In this document: in pieces, positions 38,804 through 50,365 of the stretch
How positions within the stretch are numbered: the first letter of the stretch is position 1
Layout: each line of letters begins with the position of its first letter
Assembly (NCBI GenBank): GCA_958298945.1
Contig: OY282609.1
Location: 67,552,220-67,616,219 of the forward strand
Length of the DNA: 64,000 bases
Reading direction: 5' to 3'
DNA from: Atherix ibis
Lineage: Eukaryota > Arthropoda > Insecta > Diptera > Athericidae
The notes under the pieces: generated by a model
Told to the model about the DNA's origin: nothing
Seen by the model: only the letters and a program-made list of their open reading frames with translations
Databases searched by the model: none
Position numbers and translations under genes: made by a program

Positions 38804-41559
38804 AAACCAATGTTAAATAATTGTTTTAATGTACAAATTTTGTGAATTTTTTTTTAAGTGTCATGAAGTTTGGTTGAAAAAAAGTAGGTATACGTTGATG
38901 TTAATTAATCTTGGTATGGCTAATATTAGTTAACTTTTGTTTACAATTTCGAATAGTCATCAACCAACTTTTCGACATATTATCTTATAAAAAGCTTTCT
39001 TTTAATTTTATTAAAAAAGGCAGCAAGAAATTTCTCCAATTTTAACATCTTTAATTTTATTATCTATACTTATTAAAAATTTCTGTTAAATTTTTAGAGG
39101 TATAAGAATAAGGTACGTGCATTTCTTTTATATTAAAGATTTTAGCTAATTTAATACCCATGTGCATTTACTTTAAAAATAGGAATATTGCTAATATAAT
39201 ATTCTATATATAGCTAATATATTGTCCTGTCAGTAATAACAAGTTGGTGGAGTAGATCGTGTAGGAGAGACGTCAGAATCATTGAAATAATGACTGTAGG
39301 GAATGAAAGTACAGAAAAACAATAATTACCCTCTTTCGAATGATTAATTTCTTGACAACCCTCGATTATTTCAGTTTTTGTTTCTTTTTGCTCATTTCAT
39401 CTACCACCGTACGCACAAACCATACTCATTTTTTTGATTGCCTCCACCTTCATTTTCCTCATTTAATCATCCACCCACAATCGTATATTTACAGGCAAAC
39501 ATTCTAGTAACAATATCACCCATATCACTTAAAATTCTTTCATTCTACTCATTCGATAACTTCTGAATGCCAGTAATTCTTTTGAAATAAAAATCGGACT
39601 TTCTAATGAGAATAAAATGCTATGCGCCTCGTGCAGATGTCCGTTTGGCCTTTTCAGTTCGTTTTTGTTTAATTTCCTCATCGGAAGATTTTTGCAAAAA
39701 TATCTGTACAAAAGCCTTGCAAAATAATTCACAATCGTAATATTGGACAAAAGAGAATTGAAAATTATATTATATCCGTTGGATTTAACTTCTACATCCC
39801 TCACAACTCCACAATACTTTTCGTTCTATTTAGGTTGTTTGGCATTGATCGTTATCATCCCTTTACTGGTACGTTGCCGGTGTTCAGGGTAGTTGACTTC
39901 AGCCACTTGCAGTATTCAATTTCCTTTTCGATTTAAAGAGTTTTCAACCTATTCAAGAGGGTAATTTGTACTATTCTGTCTATAATTTAAATTTTACAGA
40001 CAAATAAACACTGAGAAAACTTCGAATATAATATGTGCACTAATATACAAGTATTTAAATTTATTGTTGTGTATATGATAAAAAAATATATATTTAGTAT
40101 TAAAAGTACTGTCTAGATTAAGTATTTAAAGATTATTTACTTCTATTACATTTAAAATAAATATACAATTTTATTTTTATTAGATATTAAAATTCATTTT
40201 TTTAAGGCTATTATTTTCACAATCAACTAACTAATAGTTTTTCTAAATGTCAAAAATAGATAACAATAAATAAAAACTTTCTACATGTTTCAATTCTTAA
40301 TTTACATAATTATACCAATGAAAGATAGAATTTTTCTTTTATTCCCTAAAAACCGTAATTTTTGCTTAGTTAACAATTTTGATTTAGATTTTGTTAATTT
40401 TTTTCTCTGAAGAGCTTTGGGTTGAAAAATCTTTTTAATGTTGAAGAAAGAATTATAAAATTACGAAAAATAATTTTTAGAATAAATTAATCAGAATAAT
40501 AAAACACATTATGGATTCTAGTTTAAATTAGAATAAAGAAGACTTTAAAACTGAACTGAACTAAACTAAACTGACTATAATTTGTGATGGTCACCGTTTG
40601 TGACAAACATTATAATTTGGAGCATCGGACTTAGTAATAATTTATTGTGATATGGACCTAGCAGATTAATTAATTACTAGCCAGATATAGTCCTACACAC
40701 AAATGACCACACCGGTCACAATCTGCTCAAGTCGATTATGTTTAGTATCCATATCCGTGCGGTGGACGCGTGAAATACGAGCGCATAGGTACCATCATCA
40801 GCGTCACCAAAAAGGCATGTATTCAAATGACATCACAACCTGAACGCGCCAGAATCTACCATTATGGATAAATAAATAGATGGATAACGATATGCTTATG
40901 CTGGAAAGGACTATAGCCATAATCAAAATGGGCATACATACTTTGTGCAGGTAAGCAACCAATGTACTAGTAATAAACAATCTTCGAAACGTAGCAGTTC
41001 ACGATATTACAACAAAAACTCCGGTTACAGGTTCATAGTATGACAAGACCGAGACTTGAAGTGGTAAATGACCAGTAGATGGTAAGTACTACGAGTGGAT
41101 GGTATGGTGGATGGTTTTCTACTAGGAGGTAAATAGTTTTTGGTGGAGATAATGGCATAAAGTCCACGATATACGTGCATACTAAAGTACTTGTTACGAC
41201 TAATTTAGAAGTACGACGAATTAATGATTAGCTATAATGCAACCGCAAGTAACCATTGCACCAAGCCGTACGAGTATTAATTGCATACCAAATCTGTGCG
41301 TCTAGATGTAACCAAACTGACTATGCAATTGGGACGATACACAGTGCATTCAAACGCCGTGATCTGTAGTGGCACCTCTGCCATATTCATACGGCTTTTG
41401 GTGATAGAACTAATATGCAAGTTAATAGCGTAAGATTATTTTGTTAACTTGGGCAATCCTTATAAAAGATAAAAATTAAATAGATTCTTGCGGAGAGTTT
41501 GGATAATATTTATGTTTAGTTTCCAACTTAGTAATGAAACTGATCGAACGTCTGTTGAA

Positions 41560-41900
41560 GAGTGGCAATCAAAAGTGGTTACATTTTATGGAATATATTA
41601 CATTCTTTTAGGAAATTAAAGAGAGACCTCTGAAAAAAATTTGTTTTGTCTAGGAGCTCCACAATGGAATAAGACCTATAAGAAATTTTGAACAGATCAT
41701 TTTCCAATTGGACGCTAAAAGAAAACTGGTGAAAAGATCGATGTTGAAGGCTATGCTGACTTGACGCAAAGATCCACCATGACATCGGCCATCGCCACCA
41801 AGGAGTTTTTACCAAAAAATGAAAATTTTGTGGTTTCTCAAACCTATACGTCTGTTTTAAGTTCCTGTGACCCAATAAAAAAGAGTTTTTTCAAAAAGTT
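41560..41900 (+). pseudogene. Degenerate mariner-like transposase fragment
   Basis: Plus-strand pieces match the catalytic region of mariner transposases. At 41763-41783 one frame reads DAKIHHD, like the family's 'HHDNAPAH'. The adjacent frame then continues TSAIATKEFLPKNENFVVSQ and shortly after SSCD, which follows the pattern 'TA....(E/D)FL.KN....(P/S)Q.PYSPDL.PCD'. At least one frameshift separates them, and the sequence before the HHD block is broken by stops. This is a heavily mutated relic; the terminal repeats are not identifiable. It is distinct from the DD41D copy at 49 kb. Confidence 0.5.
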
Positions 41901-41959
41901 AATCGCATTACTTGTCTGCCATACCTTGTTTATAAAAAACTTATTGTATCGATTCTAAT

Positions 41960-44619
41960 TTCATTTTACCTTAAAAAATATTCATATTAAAATCAAGTAA
42001 GATCTTCTTTTAATAAATTACCAGAATCGTCTTGAAAAATAATTGAATATAATTAAAAATTTACAATTCTCCGAATAAGGATCATATCAGTAGAGTATGT
42101 AATTGCCTAAATACAAAATCATGTTTCATTGCATTCAATTAAAGATAAAAGAAATTGTCATCATCATTATTACCATAATTGCAATCATCATCACCATCAG
42201 CATTACATATAGTGCCTTATTTTTTTGTACGATAAGTCTAACCCATATTTATCTAACTACAATCGAAACATGAAAAATTATATGCCTACTATTCTCATAC
42301 GCGTTAAAATAAAAAGGAAAAAGGGATGATGATTAGCTATGCCCGATGCAAAAAAGATATCTTAATATTTGCATTTACACGGCTATTAAGTATTTCGATA
42401 TTACCATGGCAGACAGCCACCAAAAATAGTCGGGCCTTACTAGTCGTCCTTATCCAATAGATTCATCCATTCATCCAGTCAGCCAAATTCTTAGGCAAGT
42501 CAGCCAGCCAATATGCTATTTAGCCAGGGAGAGATATACGCATTTCCATTAAATACTCGCATTACAGTTAATCCGCTACCCCAATAAATAAGGGTGCTAG
42601 ATACGCGCGTTTAATGTTACAACATCTACAATACTCTGATAGGTTACGTACGTTTAGCCTAGAATCGGATTCTTTAACTTCTTCGGTTACTTCTTTTTCA
42701 ACTTTCATTGTAATCCCAATAAGACTGGGTGATCAGCATAAAAAGTGAGCAAGTGATTGAATAAGTGAATGAATATAAAAAAGGATCAAAACAGAAGAGG
42801 ATAATAGGCTCCAAGGTACCACAGTTATATAAAAGATGGGAAAGATTGACATTTTTTTTCATAGATAGGGGGAGTATAACTGTGAGGGAGTTTTTTTTTC
42901 TTCAGAGGAAGAAAACTGAAGGAAAAAAAACAAATATTAAACGAATGCGTCAATGAGATTTCATAAATTTCACGCCTTTATGTTAATTTTTCTTTAAAAA
43001 AAAAAATTATCAAATTGATTTCACTTCCCTTCGACTAAGCACTTTTTTCTATCCCTTTAGTTCTGAATGTCATTCAGGATTTTGTGCGGAACACATATTC
43101 ACGCTAAGACAACTTCTAGAATTCGTCCTTAATACTCTAATATGAAAGGCTTATTGAAATTTAATTTATGCTTTCTATCATAATTTTTGCATATAACTCC
43201 ATGTGATTCGTTCCAATGAAATTTAAAATTAAGAGATTATGCCATAACGGTTTGATAAATCAATTTCATTCGTGCATATATAATAATTTAATATTAAAAT
43301 GAAAATGGATTTTATGAAGGATTAAGTACTTTGCTACGAGAGGAAAAATTCGTACTGAAAATTTCCAATGAAAATTTCGACTGAAAATTATTTTTGTATT
43401 TTTTGCGAAATTATGCGTATGTGAAAATACATGCAAACGTGTCTACAGAATAAAATACAATATGTTTTTGGAAAGAACGGCCTCGTAAATTTTTATGTAA
43501 TTTGTATTGAAAACTTCGAATTTCATATTCTCAACATTGTAAGAATTAAACTTTAAACGAAAACGTAGATTTATGCAGGTGCACTTTTAAGTATATGTAA
43601 AACCAATGTGCAAAATATTCTAAATGACGATATGTATTTTCGATTGTGTATTTTGAACAACGTAGGTAAATAATCAATGGAAGAAAGAAGAATTGCAGGT
43701 AACAAGGAGTGAGATTTTTATGCGATGTGAAGGAATTGAGGTGTTGGTGATTATAGAAATAAAACTGAATAAAAGTAAGGGAAAAATGAAACAAGAATTT
43801 GAGGATATGATACTGAACTGTAGTAAGAAGTACGAAGATAAGAAGGTAACAGAACACGGCAAACAATAAGAAAAATGCGAATCTGTAAGACGGTTAGTTA
43901 TTAGCCAAGGCTATCTAGAGGAGAGCGGATAAAATTGCTGCGGAGCTATAGAATGAACTGCTACAACTAAAGATTAAACAGACGCAACTAGAAGAGGTAT
44001 TCGAATTGCTGTAGAGTCTTAGCTTAGGTGGACTGAAAGGGGGAGAAGCAATTATGCCTTTGAGACAATTTATGACGTACAATAGTCTGGGATCTTGTTT
44101 ATCTCCAGCACCTCTTATATATGCTTATATGAAAATCATAAACTTTTTCATGTGACATCCGAGCAACGAATATGCATTTTAATAAAATACGCTAAAAGGC
44201 CTATAAATCACATTATGTACACAAATACGTGCACGAAAATATGTAATTTCGTGTAGTAATAGTCAAAGAAGACAACCTGGTATACCGAATACCGAATGGA
44301 GTGAGCAATTTTCAATTAAAAACGTTTGCGGTAATGACGACGCACAACGCACTTGTACTAGAACAGTTTAGTTGGTGTACACACTCTATTACTTGTCAAA
44401 CATTCTTGAATAAGTTAAGCTTTTTGCCACATAATCTATTAAAGATGAACACTGATTAAAATCAATATTCAAGCATCAAAAGGGAAAAAAAAACATTTAC
44501 AATTTATTAGTGTTAAAATTATTCGATATGAATTTGCGATTTCTCAATAATTCTTATTTAAAACGTCCTACAAAATACAATATTATTAGAAAAAATCTTT
44601 AGAAAAAATGTTTATTTTC
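41960..44619. other. AT-rich unique DNA, no supported gene
   Basis: No supported gene. ATC/CAT triplet-rich sequence occurs at about 42155-42200. The open frames at 42765-42956 (+) and 43546-43866 (minus, 106 codons) are low-complexity (Lys-rich; Phe/Leu/Ser-rich) and show no domain. Confidence 0.5.
43352..43392 (-). repeat. Three-unit patch of the minisatellite family, reverse orientation
   Basis: Three consecutive units (actgaaaatttcc, aatgaaaatttcg, actgaaaatt) with 13-bp spacing. They mix features of array D (actgaaaattt) and array E (aatttcg), so this small patch is another intermediate. Confidence 0.7.
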
Positions 44620-44775
44620 AGTCCAAATTCAGTACTAAATTTTCAGTCAAAATTTTTGGTTGAAATTTTTGGTTGAAATTTTTGGTTGAAATTTTTGGTA
44701 GAAATTTTCTGTCAAAATTTTCAGTAGAAAATATTTAGTCAACATTTTCCGTCGAAATTCTCAGTCAACATTTTT
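44620..44775 (+). repeat. Degenerate patch with CAGTCAAAATTTT and GGTTGAAATTTTT units
   Basis: About eleven 13-bp units: cagtcaaaatttt, then several copies of ggttgaaattttt, then ctgtcaaaatttt, gtcgaaattctca and related forms. The local run of ggttgaaattttt shows a small independent expansion of one variant. Confidence 0.88.
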
Positions 44776-47700
44776 TATTTATTAAATTTTGTATAATAGT
44801 CAGCAGAACTACAATAATATAAAATTTATTACAAAAGAAATATTTTTAAAAATATTATAGAAAAATTGCTTCCATACTTTTAGAGTTAGAGCAAAGTGGC
44901 CGTTCAATATAATATTTAAAGTGAAAATCATTGTCATTATTTTATATCTTTTTGATTATTAAAATAAATTCTTGATAATACCGTTTCCTTGAAATAGTGC
45001 AAGGATAGTGAGACATAATAATATTCGATATTGGTAACAAGAATATTTGCGAAAAAAATCAAAAAACTTCGTTTATGAAAAGGAAAAAAAACCAACAAAA
45101 CATTTTCGATTTTCAAACACTAAAATGATAGGTTAGTTTTTTTAATATTTTCCTATAAAATATCGTACAAAATACAAAAAATATTTATACTCCATTCTCT
45201 GGCAAAACTTACTAAAATTTACCTCTTGAATAAATTAGATTTATTAGAAAACTATAAGGAAACAAAAAATTGCTCCAATAAAAACAAGAAACAAACCCAA
45301 ACTTAACTAAAAGGTCTTAAAATATCAGCAAATTAATAGAAATAATATAATTTTTAAGCAAAAACTTCAAAATTTAATAGAAACTGTACGTTTTACTAAA
45401 ATTTACTAATTTTCAAGTAATTTTTAGAAAAGTTAGGTGAGACTGTGTGTCTTTGTGCCACAAAAATACAAAACGCACTGAAACCTATTATGGAAATTAA
45501 CAAAAAGAAAAAAAATATTAGAAACTAGATCCACTCTTATAATAACTGACCGACAATAATAAAAATTTTGACGCACTTAGAATATCAGTGCAGAACCAAA
45601 CGTGTAAAAAACAAAAAAAAACAGGTACTTTTTATGCAGATGAGAGGGTGTCAAAAAGGCAACCGGATCCGACTCCCCCACTCGCGCACAGGAATCAATT
45701 TTTGGTTTATTGACCTACTATTTTTATTTGAAGCAAACCAGTAACATTTATTATATTATAATAAAAAAAACTATTGTAAATTTTACGAATGTTTGCTTAA
45801 ATAAAAATACTACAAAAATATTTAAATTTAATTTATTAAATTTCTGTTTTTTTTATGTATTAATTTAAAGATTCAATGGGCGGAAGAACTTTAAAAAAAC
45901 ATTTTGGCGTATTCAAAAATATTCTTAAGAAATTCTGGTAGAAAAAATTGAGATCTAAATGACAATATTTGACTTTTTAGTAATTTAGACATGACAAGAA
46001 TAGTAAAAAAAAATAAGAATAGATATCAATTAAATCGGTACATTTATTACAGTAATATTTTAAGAACATTATCCCTTCTCTATTATCGTTTTTATGATGT
46101 CCTTAAAACTACTAGTTTACATTAACTATAGCCTCTGGATCTTTTAAAAATCATTTCCCGGAAATAAATCTTGTTGGTTTTAAAAATGGGTTGAAATTTG
46201 TGGTGGTTTATCTTTCGATTATATGACAAACGTCAATCCATTTGAGATTGCTAAAGTTTCACTTTTCTCGCGCTTCGTCATCCCCCCTATCGTCCATTGT
46301 TTTATTTTTCTAAAACTCTTTCCTAATTTTAATGAATTTACGTTGATATTAAACTTTATTTGACCAAGAATTTGCTAACGGCCTGGTACTCAATTTTTCT
46401 GTGTACATACCATAATTGGGTAATTGATATATGATATATAATGGCAGGTATGACAACTTGACAAAAAAAGTTCATTCGATAGCAGCGAAAATTATAGCAT
46501 AGGGCGAGAACCATTCTAGCCACCCTCGTATGTCCCATCACATCTGGTATTCTATTTTTATGATTTTTTTTCTCATAGATTTGGTATTTTGTGCTATAGC
46601 AAAATATTATCATTTGTCTAACCACCATAATACTCTAAATAAAGCTAGTCAGTTAGAAGTGCCGCAGACCGAATGAAATCGCTTCTAAGCCATCTAAAAA
46701 TGATAGTAGCCATACTAAGGCTTTAAATATTACAAAAACTCATTGATGGAGATGGCCATATGACAGGGAGCGTTGTTATGGCTGACCATCTATGTAAGTG
46801 TCTATAATGTCCGACCTGAACTTAAAAGCTCTTTTTAAAGATATCTTTATAAAAAGAAGTTATTTCTCCAGTCCTTGAAATGTTCGACCTTTTCATCAGT
46901 TGTCTTTAAATACTTCTCAACCCTCCAAAAGTGCATTTTACAACCAAAAAACGTATGCTATCGATAAATAATGTTTCCCATAGTCTCATTAGGATTTTTC
47001 GTAAATCAAACTCATTGGCACACGATCGTAATTTCGCTGTTCTATATTTTGTAGTGCACGTTTAAGAGAGATTAACTTAATAGGATCTCGCAGTTATTAG
47101 GTTAAGTTGAAAATTATATCGTACGTCTAAAAGGGACTAACTAAATTCTAAAGGAATCTTAATAACTACTAAAGTAATTTTATCTATTACAGGCCATTTG
47201 TAAAATATAAAAATTAGTCTGTCGAGCATGAACAAATGTTTTTACATGTAAAATTAATAAGAATTTTATTTTTAGAAGTTTTTTTTTATTGACGAAATCG
47301 TTTTTATTTGGAACAAAATTGCTTTCTTTTTGCAAATTTAACATTCATCAGCAGGTATTTTATGAAATTTCAAAAGAAAGCCTCATTAAAATGTCAAACT
47401 TAACCTAAAAGATCATTGAGAATATTATGATTTATATAATATCGTTAAAATTGTACCTTCAATATGAATTTATTGTAAAACTCAAGAACAATACCTGAAG
47501 AAGAAGTGGAAAATTATTTGAATATTCGGAAAGGCTTTTGATTCCTAACCACCATAGGCATTGTTAGTTCTTGGTACCATCCTTCTGTTATACAACATTT
47601 ATAAGCATTTCAGTTGATGCTTCTCAGAAAGAATATTTTATGTTGACGCACTGATTTTGCGATTATTTTTATGCACAAACTTTATTTTTATATAGAAAAA

Positions 47701-48272
47701 ATATTGAAAAGAAATCAGAATTTTTCAGTCAGAAGTAGTTTTTTTCTTTTAATAAATAAAAATAAATCAAATTGGAAAAAATACTGCGTACTTGAAAGTT
47801 GGTCCATTCTTTGTGAAGGCAATGGCTTTTTTAATCATTGATTGTATTGATGTCCAAAGACGTGGCAACCGAACAGAAGTCAGAAATTTGCATGAACGAA
47901 TGTGACAAGCTGTCATGGCACGAGTATAAGAAATTGTCGGCATAAAAACTAAAATCTTTGAAGGGTTTTTCAATATTTCCAATCAAACCTATTGAATTTT
48001 TTATTTTATCAAGATTAAAAATGTATTTCTTTCCAGTTTTTTCTTGAAATACTCCCTTCAATGGTTATGATTTGTTTCGAGCTGAGAGTAACTGGAAGTA
48101 TTTATGGAATAACTAACGTCTTGTGTAGAACGGTAGGAATTTTTGGAATTATTTTTGCGTAGTGACTTTTTCTTATATTTTTTCTTATTTAACAAGGATT
48201 CTTTGAATATTATGTGATCTTTACAAAAAATATTCTTTTTGATTTTGCCTATTTAGTAGTTGATTAATATAC
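44776..48272. other. AT-rich unique DNA, no supported gene
   Basis: No supported gene. The block 47500-48120 is less AT-rich and carries two overlapping minus-strand open frames (47767-47982 and 47831-48061, 71 and 76 codons) whose products I do not recognise. They could be a transposon relic or chance. 45100-45600 and 45720-46060 are extremely A+T-rich. Confidence 0.5.
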
Positions 48273-48860
48273 ACTTCATGTCAAAAGTATGCAACTACTT
48301 TTGTTTTAACGGAAAAATTAAATAAAACTCAGAACTTAAAATTAACTAGCGAAAAAAATGTTAAGTATCAAATTAAAAATATGTACAATATTATAAAAAA
48401 TGATTAAATTGCTTCTTCGTTGAAAACCTTCTTGTGCATTTGATAATAGCTTGTACGATTCTAGGTTTTTTATTGTATTCTTTGAAATTGCAAGATCGTC
48501 CTTAAAATTTCTATATGGTTAAGATTGGGTGACTATAAAGGTTATGTCTTATTTTCTAAAAAGCCTTCTTATATTTTTATTTTGTAAAAAATATTCATTC
48601 TACCGTATAAAGAATCCTTCATCAATTAACCAAAGTCCTGATGGAACCGCATTGATCTCCAAAATATTTACATGCCGCTCTTTCTCGGAAATTACTTCAC
48701 TCCATACCAAGTCCCTAATTAGTACGTAGAGAGCAACCCCAAACCATAATCGAATTATCGCCTTTGCTGCACGGTTGGCACCGCAACTTCTGGAAAAAAA
48801 ATTCTATTTTTTTCCAGAAGTTGTGGTGCCAACTTCTGGAAAAAACTGTCATGCGCGGAA
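48273..48860 (-). pseudogene. Tc1-like transposase relic with possible terminal repeat
   Basis: On the minus strand, separate frames preserve the landmarks of a Tc1-type DD34E transposase in the right order. DNSIMVWG (plus 48736-48759) corresponds to the conserved 'IMVWG' block. HVNILE (near 48657-48674) corresponds to 'Y.NILE'. SPNLNHIE (plus 48509-48532) corresponds to 'SPDLNPIE', with the final catalytic Glu. Stops and frameshifts lie between them, so it is dead. Beyond the C-terminal end, a stretch near 48273 reading cacttcatgtcaaaagtatg has the look of a Tc1-type terminal repeat, but the matching other end was not found. The N-terminal side is disrupted by a hairpin and gives way to the mariner copy on the opposite strand. 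Confidence 0.6.
48774..48833. repeat. Inverted repeat, 27-bp arms with one mismatch, 6-bp loop
   Basis: Arms at 48774-48800 (starting gttggcaccgcaacttctgg) and 48807-48833 are complementary except at 48783. Loop attcta. A third partial copy, aacttctggaaaaaac, follows at once from 48831. It lies inside the Tc1-like relic, where the frame would otherwise continue, so it is most simply a secondary inverted duplication of transposon sequence. Confidence 0.92.
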
Positions 48861-49089
48861 AGATCTGGAACTGTGTGTCATCCTTTCAGACTTTATATTT
48901 GTAAAGTCTTCAGTAGTTTAGATTTTATGGAATCAGTAGTTTAGAATTTTTGTCTGAGGTGCCGGGTGCGGTCCAGAAACTACTAGACCTGCTGATAAGT
49001 TTTTAGAAATAGAACCGGTTCTATTTTTCGTGCTCTTTTTGCTACTAGTTTTAACGAGAACCAATGAGAAAGCATTATTTATTTGAAGT

Positions 49090-50365
49090 ACTTGAGTGTT
49101 AAATGTCATCACGAATTGACAGATTGTTAGTTGAAAGTCTGAATTTTACGAAATGGTAATCCATATGCTTGAAGAAAACTGGGAAATATTGAGAACTTAT
49201 TTCCAAAGTGGTGAATCTTCAACCCAAACTGTGAGAAATTTGAAAAAAAATGAGCAAAGCTCGAATTCCGTCACGTCAACTTGTGGACAAATTCGTGAAG
49301 CGAGTTCGCGAAACTGGTTTGTTAGTTGCGAAAGCAACTCGTTCCCGCTCTAATACAGTTTTATTGTTAGAGCGGGAAAGCAACTCGTCCCGAGAATATT
49401 GCCGTCGTTGCTGAAAATGTCCGTGATCATCCATCAACATCAATTCGTCGTCGTTTTCAGGAATTAAACATTTCTCGCACTTCTCTGTTGAGAATTTTGC
49501 ACAAAGACCTCGGTATGGAAGCTTACATAGTTCAATTTGTCCAATAACTAAAGCCGCATGACCATCCGATGGGTTTTTGGTTTGCCCAATGGGCTCAAGA
49601 TCAATCGGCCGAAGATGAGCATTTTTACCGAAAAATCATCTTTTCGGATGTAGCCCATTTCCACCTCGGTGGGTATGTCAACAAACAAAATTGTCGCATC
49701 TGGGGTTCAGAAAATCCATACGTCACCATAGAAAAGCCGATGCATCCACAACGAGTGACGGTTTGGTGCGGATTTTGGAGTGGAGGCATCTTTGGCTCGT
49801 TTTTCTTCGAAAACGATGAAGGAGCCGCCGTTACGGTCAATGGTGAGCGCTATCGTGGCATGCTCAAGGAATTTTTGTTTCCAAAAGTTGAAGAGAATGG
49901 CATGGACGACATTTGGTTTCAAGAGGACGGGGCTACTTGCCACACAGTCAACGTAACAATCCAACTTTTGGGCACTGCTTTCGAAAACCGAATAATCAGC
50001 CGAAATTCTGATGTTAATTGGCCGCCTCGGAGCTGTGATTTGAGCCCGTTGGATTATTTTCTGTGGAGAGCCGTTAAGGATAAATGTTACGCAAGCCATC
50101 CAGAGACAATTGAGGCCTTGAAACACGAAATCAAAGTTGCCATTGAAGAGATACAGGCCCAAACAATCGAAAATGTACCGAAAAATTGGGTCGAGCGAAT
50201 GGGGTACTGTAAGGGCAGTCGTGGCAGTCATTTACCATAAATCATGTTGTGTTTCATTCTTAAATTTTAAGGTTTAATCTTTCTAATAAACCCGGAAATT
50301 AAAAAAAAAAACACTCGTTTTTTTATTTACTTTTTAAAATGGAACTTTTAAATGGCAGACCCTGC
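49090..50365 (+). mobile_element. Dead DD41D mariner (rosa/Visitor-like) transposon copy
   Basis: DNA transposon whose transposase would cut and reinsert the element. The C-terminal 223 codons (49569-50240) are open. They contain FSDVAHF (first Asp), IWFQEDGATCHT (second Asp) and DLSPLDYFLW (third Asp). Counting residues between the second and third Asp gives 41, which fits the DD41D group. SDV replaces the usual SDE after the first Asp. Upstream, the N-terminal part is recognisable but broken. It starts in one frame near 49153 (ENWEILRTYFQSGES), shifts frame in the A-run near 49245-49255, is broken again by a 46-bp insertion at 49343-49388, and has an in-frame TAA at 49545. The methionine at 49569 is therefore not the true start. 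A candidate right terminal repeat lies near 50320-50363 (tggcagaccctgc at its end). I find no matching left end, so the 5' end is probably lost. Its GC content is clearly higher than the surroundings, suggesting fairly recent arrival. Confidence 0.88.
49330..49388. repeat. 46-bp insertion with direct and inverted repeats inside the transposase
   Basis: GAAAGCAACTCGT occurs at 49330-49342 and again at 49376-49388, 46 bp apart. Between them TCCCGCTCTAA (49343-49353) and its exact complement (49367-49377) form a hairpin with a 13-bp loop. Removing one period restores the expected reading across this point, so this is a secondary insertion/duplication that shifted the frame. The hairpin suggests template-switch synthesis rather than an ordinary transposon. 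Confidence 0.88.

Larger units (their letters stand above)
36763..41559. other. AT-rich unique DNA, no supported gene
   Basis: No exon, RNA gene or transposon was recognised. The blocks 37860-38600 and 40560-41430 are less AT-rich; 40000-40560 is extremely AT-rich. A short open frame at 39529-39804 (minus, 91 codons) shows no domain. Confidence 0.5.

Noticed and set aside
43546..43866. 106-codon minus-strand frame rich in Phe, Leu and Ser
   Set aside because: Composition is what AT-rich DNA gives in this frame; two overlapping frames are equally open.
49625..50231. Minus-strand open frames across the mariner
   Set aside because: Antisense shadows of the transposase frame, which has clear catalytic motifs on the plus strand.
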